A stretch of DNA of 64,000 nt from Phycisphaerae bacterium. Its GTDB lineage: Bacteria > Planctomycetota > Phycisphaerae > UBA1845. The position numbers were made by a program, and so were the translations under genes. Of this stretch, positions 33,004 through 42,331 are shown one piece after another. The notes beneath the pieces were generated by a model. It had not been told where the DNA came from. It did no database searches and saw nothing but the letters and a program-made list of their open reading frames with translations. Where the stretch lies: the NCBI GenBank assembly GCA_029260015.1, contig JAJDEB010000033.1, positions 176,720 to 240,719 of the forward strand. Direction: 5' to 3'. Within the stretch, counting starts at the first letter, position 1. Each line of letters opens with the position of its first letter.

Positions 33004-36000
33004 TCAATATTCCTGATCGGCCGGTCTCACGACAATCGTTCCGCCTATTTGTGTCCGTAGCGGTATCACAGTTAAGAACTCCGAGCGATTTATTGGGAAA
33101 TCAGAGACTAAGATAATTGGACGTTCCAAAGGAGAATGATAAACGATGAAATCCGGCGTGCCATCGTCACCGGCAACCCTATCAAGAACCAAGTCGTGAA
33201 TTGTGTCAATCGTTGAACCTTCTGAACGCAAACTGGATATTGACACTGCTATCGAATCTGGTGCTATTTGCAATGTAGAAGCGTTCTCTTCAACAAGGAG
33301 TACAGCCGTATAGTGATAAGTCTCAGACTCTAATAGGATGTTCTCCTCCGGATGATCAGGGTCGGAGAATACGCTCAGGTCCACTTGGCGAAGTGTTGTT
33401 GACTTCGCGCCGATACTCGCAATGTACTCGCCAGCAACATTAGGCACATATTGGATCGTATAAAGAGATCCGGGTATTTCCGAGCCAGACGGCAGAGTCG
33501 TTTCCCTGAGTAATTCTATTCCGTTCGACAATCTAACTCGTAACTGTCCGTCGAATTCTCCTGGTGCGGAACTAGGTTGAAGTAACGTGCTGTGATGTAT
33601 TCGATTGCCTCCTGCGACGATCTGTCCAGCGCTTGGACCACCAACTAAGAATGCCGAAGGGCTCCAGAGTATTTGAAATGGCGATGAATCGTCGCCGACA
33701 AGGGGAGAATATACACCTATCCAGTCAGCGCGAGTACCGCAATCGAATGCAAGAGGTGGTATCGCAGGAGACATTTCAATGGAAATCTCAGTCCCCAGAG
33801 AGATCGGATCCGTACTGATGTTTAGATCGACAGACGTGAGGTTCTTAGTCAAAACGGATTGAAAACTCGTTCCACCCGTTGGATCGATCTGCAATTCAAT
33901 TGGCAAATCTCCGAGCACTGTGCTTGGCGTTAGTCCCTCGGCATACAAATCTAAGTCGCATGAGCCTGATCCAGCCGGAGCAGGAAATGGGATGTTGGGG
34001 TCTATTGTTGTGCCGCCTTCCGGGGCGTCCAGAACTGTTATTCCCGTGGAGTCATAGATCAGTCGACAGTTGGAATTACAGGGCGCACTGAATCCTAGTG
34101 GGGCAACAGGACCTTCAACGACTAAGACAAGATCTGGATCAAAGTTGGATGGATTCACACATTGTGACGTGTCAAAACCACAAATTGGATCGCACGTCAG
34201 CGTGCCGCCGGGAGCGAACCCTAGCGACTCGCATGTGGCTCCGTTGAGATTGCTTCCGTCGCAGCACTCATCGGAGTCAATAGACCCGTTTCCGCAATCT
34301 GGAAGTGGGCTGGCGCAGTCTGAGGTATCGAAGAAGCATGAATCGGAACACGCCAATTCGCCATACTGGAAACCGAAGTCGCTGCAGTCCTTGCCTCGCA
34401 AATCATTGGTGTCGCATTTCTCAAATCCGTCGGCGGATTCATCGCCACACACCACCGGAGGAAACGACGCTCCTCCTGGATTTCCGTAGGATTCCCATTC
34501 CTGATAGCCCTGAATTGTCACCGAATGTGGGTTATTCGAACTTGTCGTGTGAGCACCAGCGTCCACCTCGATTCGCGCAACTGAGTAACCGGAGGCGCCT
34601 ATTGCGGTGAAATTCCCTGGGCCGATAGCCGTTCCGTTCCGCTCAATGGTGGACGTGTCTCCATTTTCGGCGATGATTGTAATAAGGTGTTTTTGAAACG
34701 TAGAATCATGGTTCGCCCCACTTAGCACCAAATCATCAAGTGCGACAACCGTAAATTCATTTCGATATTGATTCGACGGCAAAAGATTAATCATTGCTGG
34801 ATCGCCGATGGGAGCGTCTTGCCCAGTTAGATTACTGTAGGAGCCGCCAGTCATGAATTGAGTAACCTGAATCGGGGAGTCCGCAGTCCACACATCGTCA
34901 CTTGCAGAAATGATCTCAAAGAATTCACCCCTATCTATGGTCTGGGGCGCGAATTGCCCTACAGCGCTTTGGAGCGTTGTGCCATCCTCTGCAGCAAGTA
35001 CCCTATAAAGCACGCCAGCTGGTACTCGGTCCGGAAGATTTGCAATTGGAACCGTCGTGCCCCAAAAGTTGGTTGGCTGCGAAACTTCGAAAATGAAATC
35101 GCAAGCAATCACATTTGAAGGCACATTGGTGCATAGGTTTCCGTTTGTAACGCCAACGGGCTTGTCGGAATTGACGATTGTCCCCGTCAAGTCATTGACT
35201 GGTCCACCTGAGAGAGATTCTGCAAAATAGACTTGTCCTTGATTCAGATGCTTTTGGAATGTGGTACCACCGGGATGACCAACCAAATCGTGTGTTGGAG
35301 TGATCGATATCGTTGTGTCATCCTGTGCCGCGACAACAGCAAATCGCCCCCGATCGTCCGGAACAATATCACTATTGTAAGTTGAGATGATGTAATCAGT
35401 TCCCATCGTGTCAATTGGCAAGGCCAATGCAGTGTCAGTAATTGCAAACTGTCGGCATGTCATGATACACGTAAACTCAGTGTCACCGAATACACGGACA
35501 GCACCTGCGTTTACAGAGTCGGCGACTGCGCTAGTAGACACTTCGTCGGGCAAGAGGACGGCCGAAACTATTCCCGGAACCAAAGTTTCAGTGTGAAGAA
35601 AAATTGGACAGTAGGCTGGATACTGAATAGTAATGTTTGTTGCGATATCGCTGACAAGCAGCAATTCTTGCATGGGAATAGTACTTAATTCTTCGGTAAT
35701 GCCACCGGGCGGCGTTGGTTCTCTGATAAATGCAAGTAAGAAGTCTGCGCCTATGTGATCCAGTTCTGCTCCCGGAATCGAAGCCGGTGGGTCAAAATTG
35801 CCCGTGGGGACACAGTTACCGTCACAACAGCTTTCTGAACTGTTGCAACAAGCGGCATCCCCGCAGCAAGAATGCCCTGGGGGACATGTGCGCCGCTGTT
35901 GCGGCCCCGGTGGACAACAAACCTCTCCGACTGGACCGCAATTACCAAAACAGCACGGCCCATCGCAGCATGTGAAATCTCCATACTGAAAGGAGCCGCA

Positions 36001-36345
36001 CCCCGTTGTTCCGGTTGGACAACACATCTCTTGGTCTGAAGCAAAAGTGTCTGAGTAACAAGTCCCCTCACAACAAGTCGCTGATATCTCGCAGCATGTT
36101 TCTCCAGTATCGCATCCAACACAGCACGGGTGATCGATGGATCCGCAGGGCCACTCACAGAACAGGTCGTCTCTCGGTGGCACATGACAGACATCGGGAT
36201 GGCACCAAATTCGGCACAATGGCGTGCAATCGCCCTGGGGACCACAGATTGGTGGAAGCGACCCTGCAGAAGTTGGGGTCGTAGGTGCTACTGCAGCAAC
36301 ACCAACTAACAGGATGTAGAGAAGCAAACGGGGTTGAAAGTTCAT
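33004..36345 (-). CDS. Large exported Cys-rich protein with IgGFc-binding-like domain
   Basis: About 1,113 residues from ATG 36345, with signal peptide LLLYILLVGVAAVAP. Residues about 25-180 contain very dense Cys pairs (CCEISATCCEGTC and CCDGPCCFGNCG), a disulfide-rich adhesive module. Residues roughly 300-620 match the IgGFc-binding protein N-terminal domain, with VTNGNLCTNVPS then CDFIFEVSQPTNFWGT and LYRVLAAEDGTTL. Two further Cys repeats (CGDESADGFEKCD and CGNGSIDSDECC) resemble notch/DUF4215-type modules. The C-terminal 330 residues are beta-rich. It is probably a surface adhesion or binding protein. The longer frame to 36441 overlaps the TPR gene. Confidence 0.8.
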   Translation of the reverse strand: MNFQPRLLLYILLVGVAAVAPTTPTSAGSLPPICGPQGDCTPLCRIWCHPDVCHVPPRDDLFCEWPCGSIDHPCCVGCDTGETCCEISATCCEGTCYSDTFASDQEMCCPTGTTGCGSFQYGDFTCCDGPCCFGNCGPVGEVCCPPGPQQRRTCPPGHSCCGDAACCNSSESCCDGNCVPTGNFDPPASIPGAELDHIGADFLLAFIREPTPPGGITEELSTIPMQELLLVSDIATNITIQYPAYCPIFLHTETLVPGIVSAVLLPDEVSTSAVADSVNAGAVRVFGDTEFTCIMTCRQFAITDTALALPIDTMGTDYIISTYNSDIVPDDRGRFAVVAAQDDTTISITPTHDLVGHPGGTTFQKHLNQGQVYFAESLSGGPVNDLTGTIVNSDKPVGVTNGNLCTNVPSNVIACDFIFEVSQPTNFWGTTVPIANLPDRVPAGVLYRVLAAEDGTTLQSAVGQFAPQTIDRGEFFEIISASDDVWTADSPIQVTQFMTGGSYSNLTGQDAPIGDPAMINLLPSNQYRNEFTVVALDDLVLSGANHDSTFQKHLITIIAENGDTSTIERNGTAIGPGNFTAIGASGYSVARIEVDAGAHTTSSNNPHSVTIQGYQEWESYGNPGGASFPPVVCGDESADGFEKCDTNDLRGKDCSDFGFQYGELACSDSCFFDTSDCASPLPDCGNGSIDSDECCDGSNLNGATCESLGFAPGGTLTCDPICGFDTSQCVNPSNFDPDLVLVVEGPVAPLGFSAPCNSNCRLIYDSTGITVLDAPEGGTTIDPNIPFPAPAGSGSCDLDLYAEGLTPSTVLGDLPIELQIDPTGGTSFQSVLTKNLTSVDLNISTDPISLGTEISIEMSPAIPPLAFDCGTRADWIGVYSPLVGDDSSPFQILWSPSAFLVGGPSAGQIVAGGNRIHHSTLLQPSSAPGEFDGQLRVRLSNGIELLRETTLPSGSEIPGSLYTIQYVPNVAGEYIASIGAKSTTLRQVDLSVFSDPDHPEENILLESETYHYTAVLLVEENASTLQIAPDSIAVSISSLRSEGSTIDTIHDLVLDRVAGDDGTPDFIVYHSPLERPIILVSDFPINRSEFLTVIPLRTQIGGTIVVRPADQEY

Positions 36346-36419
36346 GATTTTTCGTGGCGCGCTCAGGGGAGTTGTCAATTTCACAACGCGTTTGCCAGCA
36401 ATTAGGCGATTCGGCACCA

Positions 36420-37874
36420 TTACCGTTCCCCTCTTGCCCAACGGATCAGTTCCGCATACTGGGAATCAGGCCACTTGGTGAGAACGAAATCTGCCGCCTC
36501 CGCTACTTCATCTTCGGGAGCACCCGCACGCATCAGAGCCTCGAAGATTCGCGTATAGGTCCGTTGAAGATTGGTGAGACCAGGCCAGATCTCTTCTTCT
36601 CCAAATTCTTGCGCGATCCAACGATAGTGTACTAGGGCATCCTGATGCCCATCGAGTTGTTGCAAACATTCTCCAGCGACTAGATGTGCCATCGCAAGCT
36701 CCTTGCGAAACTGAGGCCGAACACCATCTGCCTCTGGCCGACTGTAAGACTCAATGAAAGTGCGGGCAGCATCGAGTGCTCTAGTCGTATCACGTTGCCA
36801 ATGATAACTTTCAAGGATGATAATCTGGGCACGAACTACATCATCTGGCTTGGCGTCTTGAAGCGACAATACGGTATGACACAATCTGCGCGTTTCGCCC
36901 CAAGGTAGCTGTGGTGTCGATGGCGTTGCGCCACCTTGAATTTCTCTGGGCCCTAGCGCATCTGACGTATCGGCGGCCGCAAAATAGTCATCAACATTGA
37001 ACTCCATGTGAATGCCGGCGGCTTGAATCGCTGCATTAGAACGCACAATCGGATTAGAGGAAGTATCGGCAAGTTCGCGGTAGAGTTTGAAAGCATCACG
37101 CTTGTTCCGTTGCGAATGATAGAGTGCGGCTAACCGCATTTTTGTATTTAATGCTATCCTTGACTGTTCCGTTTCATCATCAAGTGATAAGAGAAGTTCA
37201 CTAAACACGTCCGTAGCTTCGGTTCGCCTTCCCTCTCGTATGAGAAGATGGCCAAGTGTTTCTTTGCTTCGAATTGCGGTGGCCGATTCAGGATACGTAT
37301 CTATAAGAGTTTGCAGTGACATAATCTGCTGAACGGTGTCAAGCGGACTTGATTCTTGGGTGATCTCATCGAATTCTTGGGCAATCAAGCGTTCGGTCTG
37401 GTATGTCAGATTAGCGACATCAGAAGGGTTGCCGTCCAATTGTGCTTCGATAATCCCCGCTCGAGACACATAAACCGAAGATGGAAACCGTCGTCTCAAT
37501 AGCTGAATGGATTCCCGGGCGTTAGCTTCGCAGTTTGCTTCAAGACAGCTTCTCGCATGGTAAAACAGTCCCACTTCAGCCCAATACCCGAACGGTTGCA
37601 TCGCTATGGCCGCTTCAAGTGAAACTTGTGCGTCATTTGGGCGACCCGCCTTAAGCTGGCAAAAACCAAGTTTAGCTTGAGCACGCTGCGAATCTGGGCA
37701 TTGACGAATTATGTTCAAGTAGACCTGTTCTGCCGCGCCCCATCGTCCCGCATCCTCCATGGCTGCAGCGACACTCCATTGGCTGTCGCAGGACGTTTGG
37801 GCGAAAGTTTTGGCCGGCGCAAGGAACAGAAAGAATGTGACTACAACAACCGCAATTTGCGAATTGTGTCGCAC
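36420..37874 (-). CDS. Exported tetratricopeptide-repeat protein
   Basis: About 484 residues from GTG 37874, chosen because AGGAG lies eight bases upstream and a signal peptide (IAVVVVTFFLFLAPAKTFAQ) follows at once. The mature protein consists of helix pairs with the TPR pattern (GRWGAAEQVYLNIIRQCPDS and AQAKLGFCQLKAGRPNDAQVS). Such periplasmic TPR proteins act as scaffolds. It is first in the leftward cluster with the Cys-rich, zincin and HEAT-like proteins, which may form one assembly. Confidence 0.78.
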   Translation of the reverse strand: MRHNSQIAVVVVTFFLFLAPAKTFAQTSCDSQWSVAAAMEDAGRWGAAEQVYLNIIRQCPDSQRAQAKLGFCQLKAGRPNDAQVSLEAAIAMQPFGYWAEVGLFYHARSCLEANCEANARESIQLLRRRFPSSVYVSRAGIIEAQLDGNPSDVANLTYQTERLIAQEFDEITQESSPLDTVQQIMSLQTLIDTYPESATAIRSKETLGHLLIREGRRTEATDVFSELLLSLDDETEQSRIALNTKMRLAALYHSQRNKRDAFKLYRELADTSSNPIVRSNAAIQAAGIHMEFNVDDYFAAADTSDALGPREIQGGATPSTPQLPWGETRRLCHTVLSLQDAKPDDVVRAQIIILESYHWQRDTTRALDAARTFIESYSRPEADGVRPQFRKELAMAHLVAGECLQQLDGHQDALVHYRWIAQEFGEEEIWPGLTNLQRTYTRIFEALMRAGAPEDEVAEAADFVLTKWPDSQYAELIRWARGER

Positions 37875-38515
37875 TTGAAGACTCCTAGGGGAGGAAACGC
37901 AGATGCGTAGCAAAACATGCCAGAATGAGAGTTTCTTCGGCCGTTCCCAAAAATCAGTATTCCCAGATCCGCACCCGCGCCGATCCATGCGAGCGCCGAA
38001 ACGATACTACGCCTGAGACTCATTCAGTTGGGACACCAAGCAAGATTCAATTCATGCATGGGCATCATCCCGTTCAATTAAATCACGTTTGTGTCATCAC
38101 GCTCACCGAATTGCGATTGCCCAGAAATACTGAGCGGCGATGAGCAGCGTGTGGGCCCGACCTCCACACCCTAATATCGAAATCGAACGCATACCATGCT
38201 ACTACCCATTTATAGCCGATTCAATCAAAAAAGTTGCGGATTCGGATTCTACGGTGTGAGCAATTTCCGAAACCTAAGTGACTGCTGTTCAATGCATTGT
38301 GCCATACGTCGAATCCCACAACCTAATTCGTTTAGATTTAGATTAGAGCGAAGTCGCACGTTAAATTTCCCCCAAATCTAAGATCCAGTTGGATATTGGT
38401 CTTATTCCAGCAAAATTCCATTTACGTATTTCTTTTTAGGAAGCATAGGGGCGTTTCGGTTCAATCCTTTTCAATTCCCATTCTGACAGGAAGGTAAGAC
38501 TTGCAAGGAGGGAAA
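37875..38515. other. Intergenic region, no gene seen
   Basis: About 640 AT-richer bases between the TPR gene and the next rightward gene. It must hold two divergent promoters. No repeat or RNA gene recognised. Confidence 0.5.
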
Positions 38516-38749
38516 ATGATAAAAAACAACAACCATTCTGATGAAGAAAACCAATCAACGACATGCGAAGCGTGCGACCGTGAACTCCGACTCGGAGATG
38601 ATTGCCTGGCGTTTCAACGTGGAGTGATGGGTCCACGCGGCTTTGTCAAACTGAAAGAGCCGAAGTTCGTGTGCGACTTCATCTGTGCTGAGGATCATTT
38701 CAGCAGCGATGTAAAGGTCGTTGAAAAACGACTGCGACGAGTTCCGTGA
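38516..38749 (+). CDS. Small zinc-ribbon protein
   Basis: A 77-residue protein from ATG 38516 with a strong AAGGAGGG site. A metal-binding patch (TCEACDRELRLGDDC, then VCDFICAEDHF) uses four or five Cys and a His. The tail is basic. It probably binds nucleic acid or protein. Its stop overlaps the start of the next small frame as GTGA, implying coupled translation. Confidence 0.7.
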   Translation: MIKNNNHSDEENQSTTCEACDRELRLGDDCLAFQRGVMGPRGFVKLKEPKFVCDFICAEDHFSSDVKVVEKRLRRVP

Positions 38750-38913
38750 GCGCGTCAAGACTACCAAGGGAAACGGACGAGGCCTTCGGGGTAAAAACCC
38801 CAGAAGAATTGGCGATGAGTGCAATTGCTCAACTCGAAGATGTTCTGGCCCGACTTGCCAAGAGAGACACGCCTATCGAATCGACTACCAATCAATCAGC
38901 GAAAGTCAGTTGA
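38746..38913 (+). CDS. Tiny coupled protein following the zinc-ribbon gene
   Basis: A 55-residue frame starting at GTG inside the GTGA overlap with the previous stop. Its sequence is helix-rich and acidic (TPEELAMSAIAQLEDVLARL) and looks genuinely protein-like, unlike the alternative overlapping frame. It ends eight bases into the end of the convergent integrase gene. Function unknown. Confidence 0.5.
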   Translation: MSASRLPRETDEAFGVKTPEELAMSAIAQLEDVLARLAKRDTPIESTTNQSAKVS

Positions 38914-40057
38914 TTTTTTCAACCAAAGCCGTGGTCAGGCTTTCAATCTTCAACAAGTGATCCTGCAACGCATCAAGCCGATCCTGCAGAACGTGCTTCT
39001 CGCTTTCAGTCTTGGCAAGTCGTTTCTCAATGGCTGTCCGATCCTCCTCGAGCAGCACATCCTGTTCGGTGATAGTGTCACGCATCCCCAAAAGTTCAGT
39101 GTAATAATGGATTCGTTCGGTTTGCTTCCAACCAAAACGGTATTTCAGGGCGGACTCGGACTTGTATCGCATGAGCCAGTAGCAAGCTGAGATGTGCCTG
39201 AAGTCGTAGAGCGTGAGGCGATCGTATCGCTCCCCGGCCAAGCTCACTGCCGATCCAAAGACGCGCTTGGCCAATCGCTTCAAATACCGGTTCGTAACAG
39301 TCGGGCTGATCTGAAAGACTGCTTCGGTCGGGCCCAACTTGAGGGATTGCACATACCTTCGGACGGCTGCCGGGCTGAGCAAGAGGTTGATCCGACGCCC
39401 GAACGTTTTGCTCACGTCGTCCCGGATATGGACCTTTGTGAAATCCTCGCTGAAATCCTGCACACGAATATTCATCAATTCCGTGGGGCTACGCACCCCG
39501 CTGTCCAACAAGAATATCATCAACACTCGATAACTGTTTTTCGCTTCTTCGCAGAGTTGCTTGACCTGCTCCTCGGTGAGGTAGACCCACTTCGGCTTCT
39601 TGGGTCGCGACACCAAGTACATCGTGATGTCACCGACGGCCTTGCCTGCTTTGCGTTGAGCTTCCTGGTGCCAGTGCCAGAAACCTTTGAAGTCCTTGAC
39701 GAAATCGCTTACTGCCAGATACGGCTCACCGTTCTTCTTCCGAATCACGCCGGACTGCACTTCGTTAAATAGCGTGTGCAGTTGTTCTTCGGTAACATCG
39801 CCCAGAAAATCGACACCGAAACGCGCTGAGAATTTCCGTGCCAAGACAGTCATTCGAATGCGAAGGGTGTTGAGTCGAATGAAGCTCCGTGGTCCCCGCT
39901 TGCTTGTTCGAGCAACGTTGAGGCCAAGTTCCATATCGAAAATGAATCGCCTGATCAAATCTGCGTTGGCCTTAGACACATCGGGAATGGCTGCTTTCTG
40001 ATCCATCTTCCAGCGTCGGTATTTCTCTTCATGCTTGTACGGGTCGATTTTGTTCAT
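38906..40057 (-). CDS. Tyrosine recombinase (third integrase) with coiled-coil tail
   Basis: A 383-residue recombinase. Residues about 60-170 form the core-binding domain. Catalytic residues are Arg in LDSGVRSPTELMNIRV, the DFRHISACYWL box (Arg-His), and Tyr in RIHYYTELLG. The last 60 residues form a heptad coiled coil (LAKTESEKHVLQDRLDALQD). The architecture resembles archaeal and planctomycete XerA-like integrases more than the other two here. It probably mobilises or once mobilised the block to its right, with an inverted repeat at 40225-40291 behind its promoter. Confidence 0.88.
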   Translation of the reverse strand: MNKIDPYKHEEKYRRWKMDQKAAIPDVSKANADLIRRFIFDMELGLNVARTSKRGPRSFIRLNTLRIRMTVLARKFSARFGVDFLGDVTEEQLHTLFNEVQSGVIRKKNGEPYLAVSDFVKDFKGFWHWHQEAQRKAGKAVGDITMYLVSRPKKPKWVYLTEEQVKQLCEEAKNSYRVLMIFLLDSGVRSPTELMNIRVQDFSEDFTKVHIRDDVSKTFGRRINLLLSPAAVRRYVQSLKLGPTEAVFQISPTVTNRYLKRLAKRVFGSAVSLAGERYDRLTLYDFRHISACYWLMRYKSESALKYRFGWKQTERIHYYTELLGMRDTITEQDVLLEEDRTAIEKRLAKTESEKHVLQDRLDALQDHLLKIESLTTALVEKIN

Positions 40058-40224
40058 GGTCGTTCAATGTGTTGCATGTACTTAAGCAATCAACCGAATC
40101 GCACCACGCCCAAATGCCACGGTGGGGTACTGCGGGTGGTAGAGAGCAGCTCATCATGAAAGTCTTGAGCGATGTACGGCAGCTTGCGTTTGAAACATGC
40201 AAGCCCTTTAAAAGCGTTGCTTCT

Positions 40225-40291
40225 ATATAAATGTTTCGGTCAGCATGTCGAACAGTGCTGGTTTATCCCGATCACGGCGAAACGTTTATAT
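40225..40291. repeat. 14-bp near-perfect inverted repeat upstream of the third integrase
   Basis: ATATAAATGTTTCG (40225-40238) and CGAAACGTTTATAT (40278-40291) pair with one mismatch across a 39-base spacer. It lies 170 bases before the integrase gene in an otherwise empty 540-base gap. It could be a recombinase or regulator binding site. Confidence 0.5.
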
Positions 40292-40599
40292 GTTCTGAAA
40301 GTATGCTATTTTTATCACTGAACGGTCGCACCATTTACAACATTCCATCCGGAATCTTGTCCAATCGCGCATTGCCACGCCTGTCACGCACAAACAGAAC
40401 CGCCGAAAGAGTCATTGAACACCCCTAACAATGACGACACGATCTCTTTCTATTTAAGACTTTCCCTACACGGCCTCGATGCTTGACTGCCTGGCAATTC
40501 AGTTCAAATCACTTTAAGTGCGATTTCGTTTGGTGAGTGTCAAATGACAAGCGGCGTGTTCCGCAAAGAGATCGCGCAAGGAGGTCAATTAGCCGGCTA

Positions 40600-40686
40600 A
40601 TGAAAACTGAATGTCTGAAAAACGTAGCGAAGCATATGAATGGATACAGAGAAGTGAAAAACGAAGGAGGGTTGTCTGCACAATGA
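40600..40686 (+). CDS. Possible 28-residue leader peptide
   Basis: ATG 40600 opens a 28-codon frame ending in the TGA of an ATGA overlap with the next gene (40683-40686). An AAGGAGG lies at 40578-40584, though 15 bases away. The coupling suggests a translated leader, but the peptide has no recognisable features. Confidence 0.3.
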   Translation: MKTECLKNVAKHMNGYREVKNEGGLSAQ

Positions 40687-41198
40687 CGCAGCCACTGACG
40701 GCGATGCAATTGGTCAAGCGTTGTGGATATAGCGCTGACGCGTGCATGGTGATTCTCCGTGGTCTAGCCGAGCACAAAGTCGTCGAGTGCTTGAATGTAA
40801 GCGCCTTGCAAAACCGACTCTACTGGCTCACAGATTTCGGAAAATCATTGCAAGCCAGATTGAATCGTGAATCAGGCAAAGAAATACCAACGCACGATGT
40901 GCCCGGAATAAATTGGTCGCAATACGCGTTCGTGTGTTTTGAACACAGAGCGGCAATCATCAAGGCACTTGAGGAACCGATGCAGCCCGCCACGATCAAG
41001 AAACGAGCACGCTCACGCGATCCCGAATTACGAATGAGCAGCAACAACACGCGTGACGCAGTCAAGCTATTGCTTCACCATGGAATTGTTCGGCAGGTGC
41101 GTGTTCGCAAGCGAGCGCATCCTCGATACGCAATTGACGACAGTTGCCGGGATTTTCCTCGGTTGCTGCGACAGGCTGCTTGGAGGGGGTCTCGATGA
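40683..41198 (+). CDS. Winged-helix-like protein of unknown function
   Basis: About 171 residues from ATG 40683, 12 bases after AAGGAGG. Two similar winged-helix halves are suggested: LTAMQLVKRCGYSADACMVI with NRLYWLTDFGKSLQAR, and a second with PATIKKRARSRDP and RDAVKLLLHHGIVRQVRV. It has a basic tail. It probably binds DNA. Its stop overlaps the next start as ATGA. Confidence 0.65.
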   Translation: MTQPLTAMQLVKRCGYSADACMVILRGLAEHKVVECLNVSALQNRLYWLTDFGKSLQARLNRESGKEIPTHDVPGINWSQYAFVCFEHRAAIIKALEEPMQPATIKKRARSRDPELRMSSNNTRDAVKLLLHHGIVRQVRVRKRAHPRYAIDDSCRDFPRLLRQAAWRGSR

Positions 41199-41671
41199 GA
41201 ATTGTCCCACTCAGCCTAAAGGCCGCGAATGCATTCGTGGACAAGCATCATCGCCACAATAAACACGTGGTTACCCACAAAGTGTCAATCGGCATGGAGA
41301 ATGAAGGCAAGCTCATCGGTGTTGCGATTGGAAGTCAACCGGTCGCTCGTTTGTTGGATAACGGCAAGACGTTTGAAATCCGAAGAGTGTGTGTTCTTGA
41401 CGGTTATGCCAACGCATGTTCGAAGTTGATGGCCCGCATGAAACGCATCGCCCAGCTCATGGGATACGAGAAAGTCATCACGTACACGTTGAAGAGCGAA
41501 TCGGGCAGCTCGCTCAAGGCGGTTAACGCTCGATGCGTTGCGGAAGTAAAACCATCGCAAGGATGGACTCGGCGGAATCCACATTGCGAACACCAAGAGG
41601 TCTACGACGAATGGAAATACCGATGGGAATTGCAGGATCAAGGAGGCAAACACGATCCGTCGCTGAATTGA
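41195..41671 (+). CDS. XF1762-family (GNAT-like) protein
   Basis: A 158-residue protein from ATG 41195, with GGAGGGGG ahead. It starts MRIVPLSLKAANAFVDKHHR and continues HKVSIGMENEGKLIGVAIG, RRVCVLDGYANACSKLMARM and ITYTLKSESGSSLKAVN, which is the conserved layout of the phage/plasmid XF1762 family related to acetyltransferases. The biological role of the family is not established. It is translationally coupled to the upstream winged-helix gene. Confidence 0.8.
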   Translation: MRIVPLSLKAANAFVDKHHRHNKHVVTHKVSIGMENEGKLIGVAIGSQPVARLLDNGKTFEIRRVCVLDGYANACSKLMARMKRIAQLMGYEKVITYTLKSESGSSLKAVNARCVAEVKPSQGWTRRNPHCEHQEVYDEWKYRWELQDQGGKHDPSLN

Positions 41672-41673
41672 CG

Positions 41674-42102
41674 ATGCCTCAAAGAATCCGAATAATCTAC
41701 GGTGTGAAAGAGCCATCGTTCACCGAGAAGTTGGAGCACCGTGCCCGCAAGATTGTCAAACGTGCGGAACGCAAGAGAAATGACGATCCTGTTTCAAGCA
41801 CGCTCGAACAACAACTCGCCTTAGCACTTGATCATCTTGATTCCATGCGGGCCATGCACAAAGAACTTCGTCGCAACCTTGTTCGACAGGAATGCTACGC
41901 TGACAACGAACTGCATGACATGGAAATGCGAACACCGCAGTATTCGCCATATCGCTTTCCTGAGCGCGAGAAGTTACAGAGACGGCTCATCAAAATCGAG
42001 GATGAGCGGCGACGATTGGCTGTGGATGAGAATGATGCGGTGCGGGAATCACACAAGGAAATACTTCAGCTGATGGGCAGGGGGCGACAGCTCGGGGTTT
42101 GA
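41674..42102 (+). CDS. Basic coiled-coil protein of unknown function
   Basis: About 142 residues from ATG 41674, two bases after the preceding stop. A long charged helix with many Arg, Glu and His (LEHRARKIVKRAERKRNDD, then HDMEMRTPQYSPYRFP and REKLQRRLIKIEDERRRLA) suggests a coiled coil. It is third in the rightward operon. No family recognised. Confidence 0.58.
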   Translation: MPQRIRIIYGVKEPSFTEKLEHRARKIVKRAERKRNDDPVSSTLEQQLALALDHLDSMRAMHKELRRNLVRQECYADNELHDMEMRTPQYSPYRFPEREKLQRRLIKIEDERRRLAVDENDAVRESHKEILQLMGRGRQLGV

Positions 42103-42331
42103 GAATAGTGAACCAAGAGAAAACACTGGAGGAGAACGGCCTCGTTGGCTTGGCATGAAAATGGATACTCATTATCTCGCTGGCGGCCAAACAACAACCT
42201 CAAAAGAGGCCGAGTATGCCGTGTAATTTGGTGATGTGACTCAGTTAGCCGCCATTCTGAGCGCATACTCAACGAAGCTTGGGCGATTAACTGATCGCGA
42301 TTATCGACCATCAACGTGCGGTTACAAAAGC

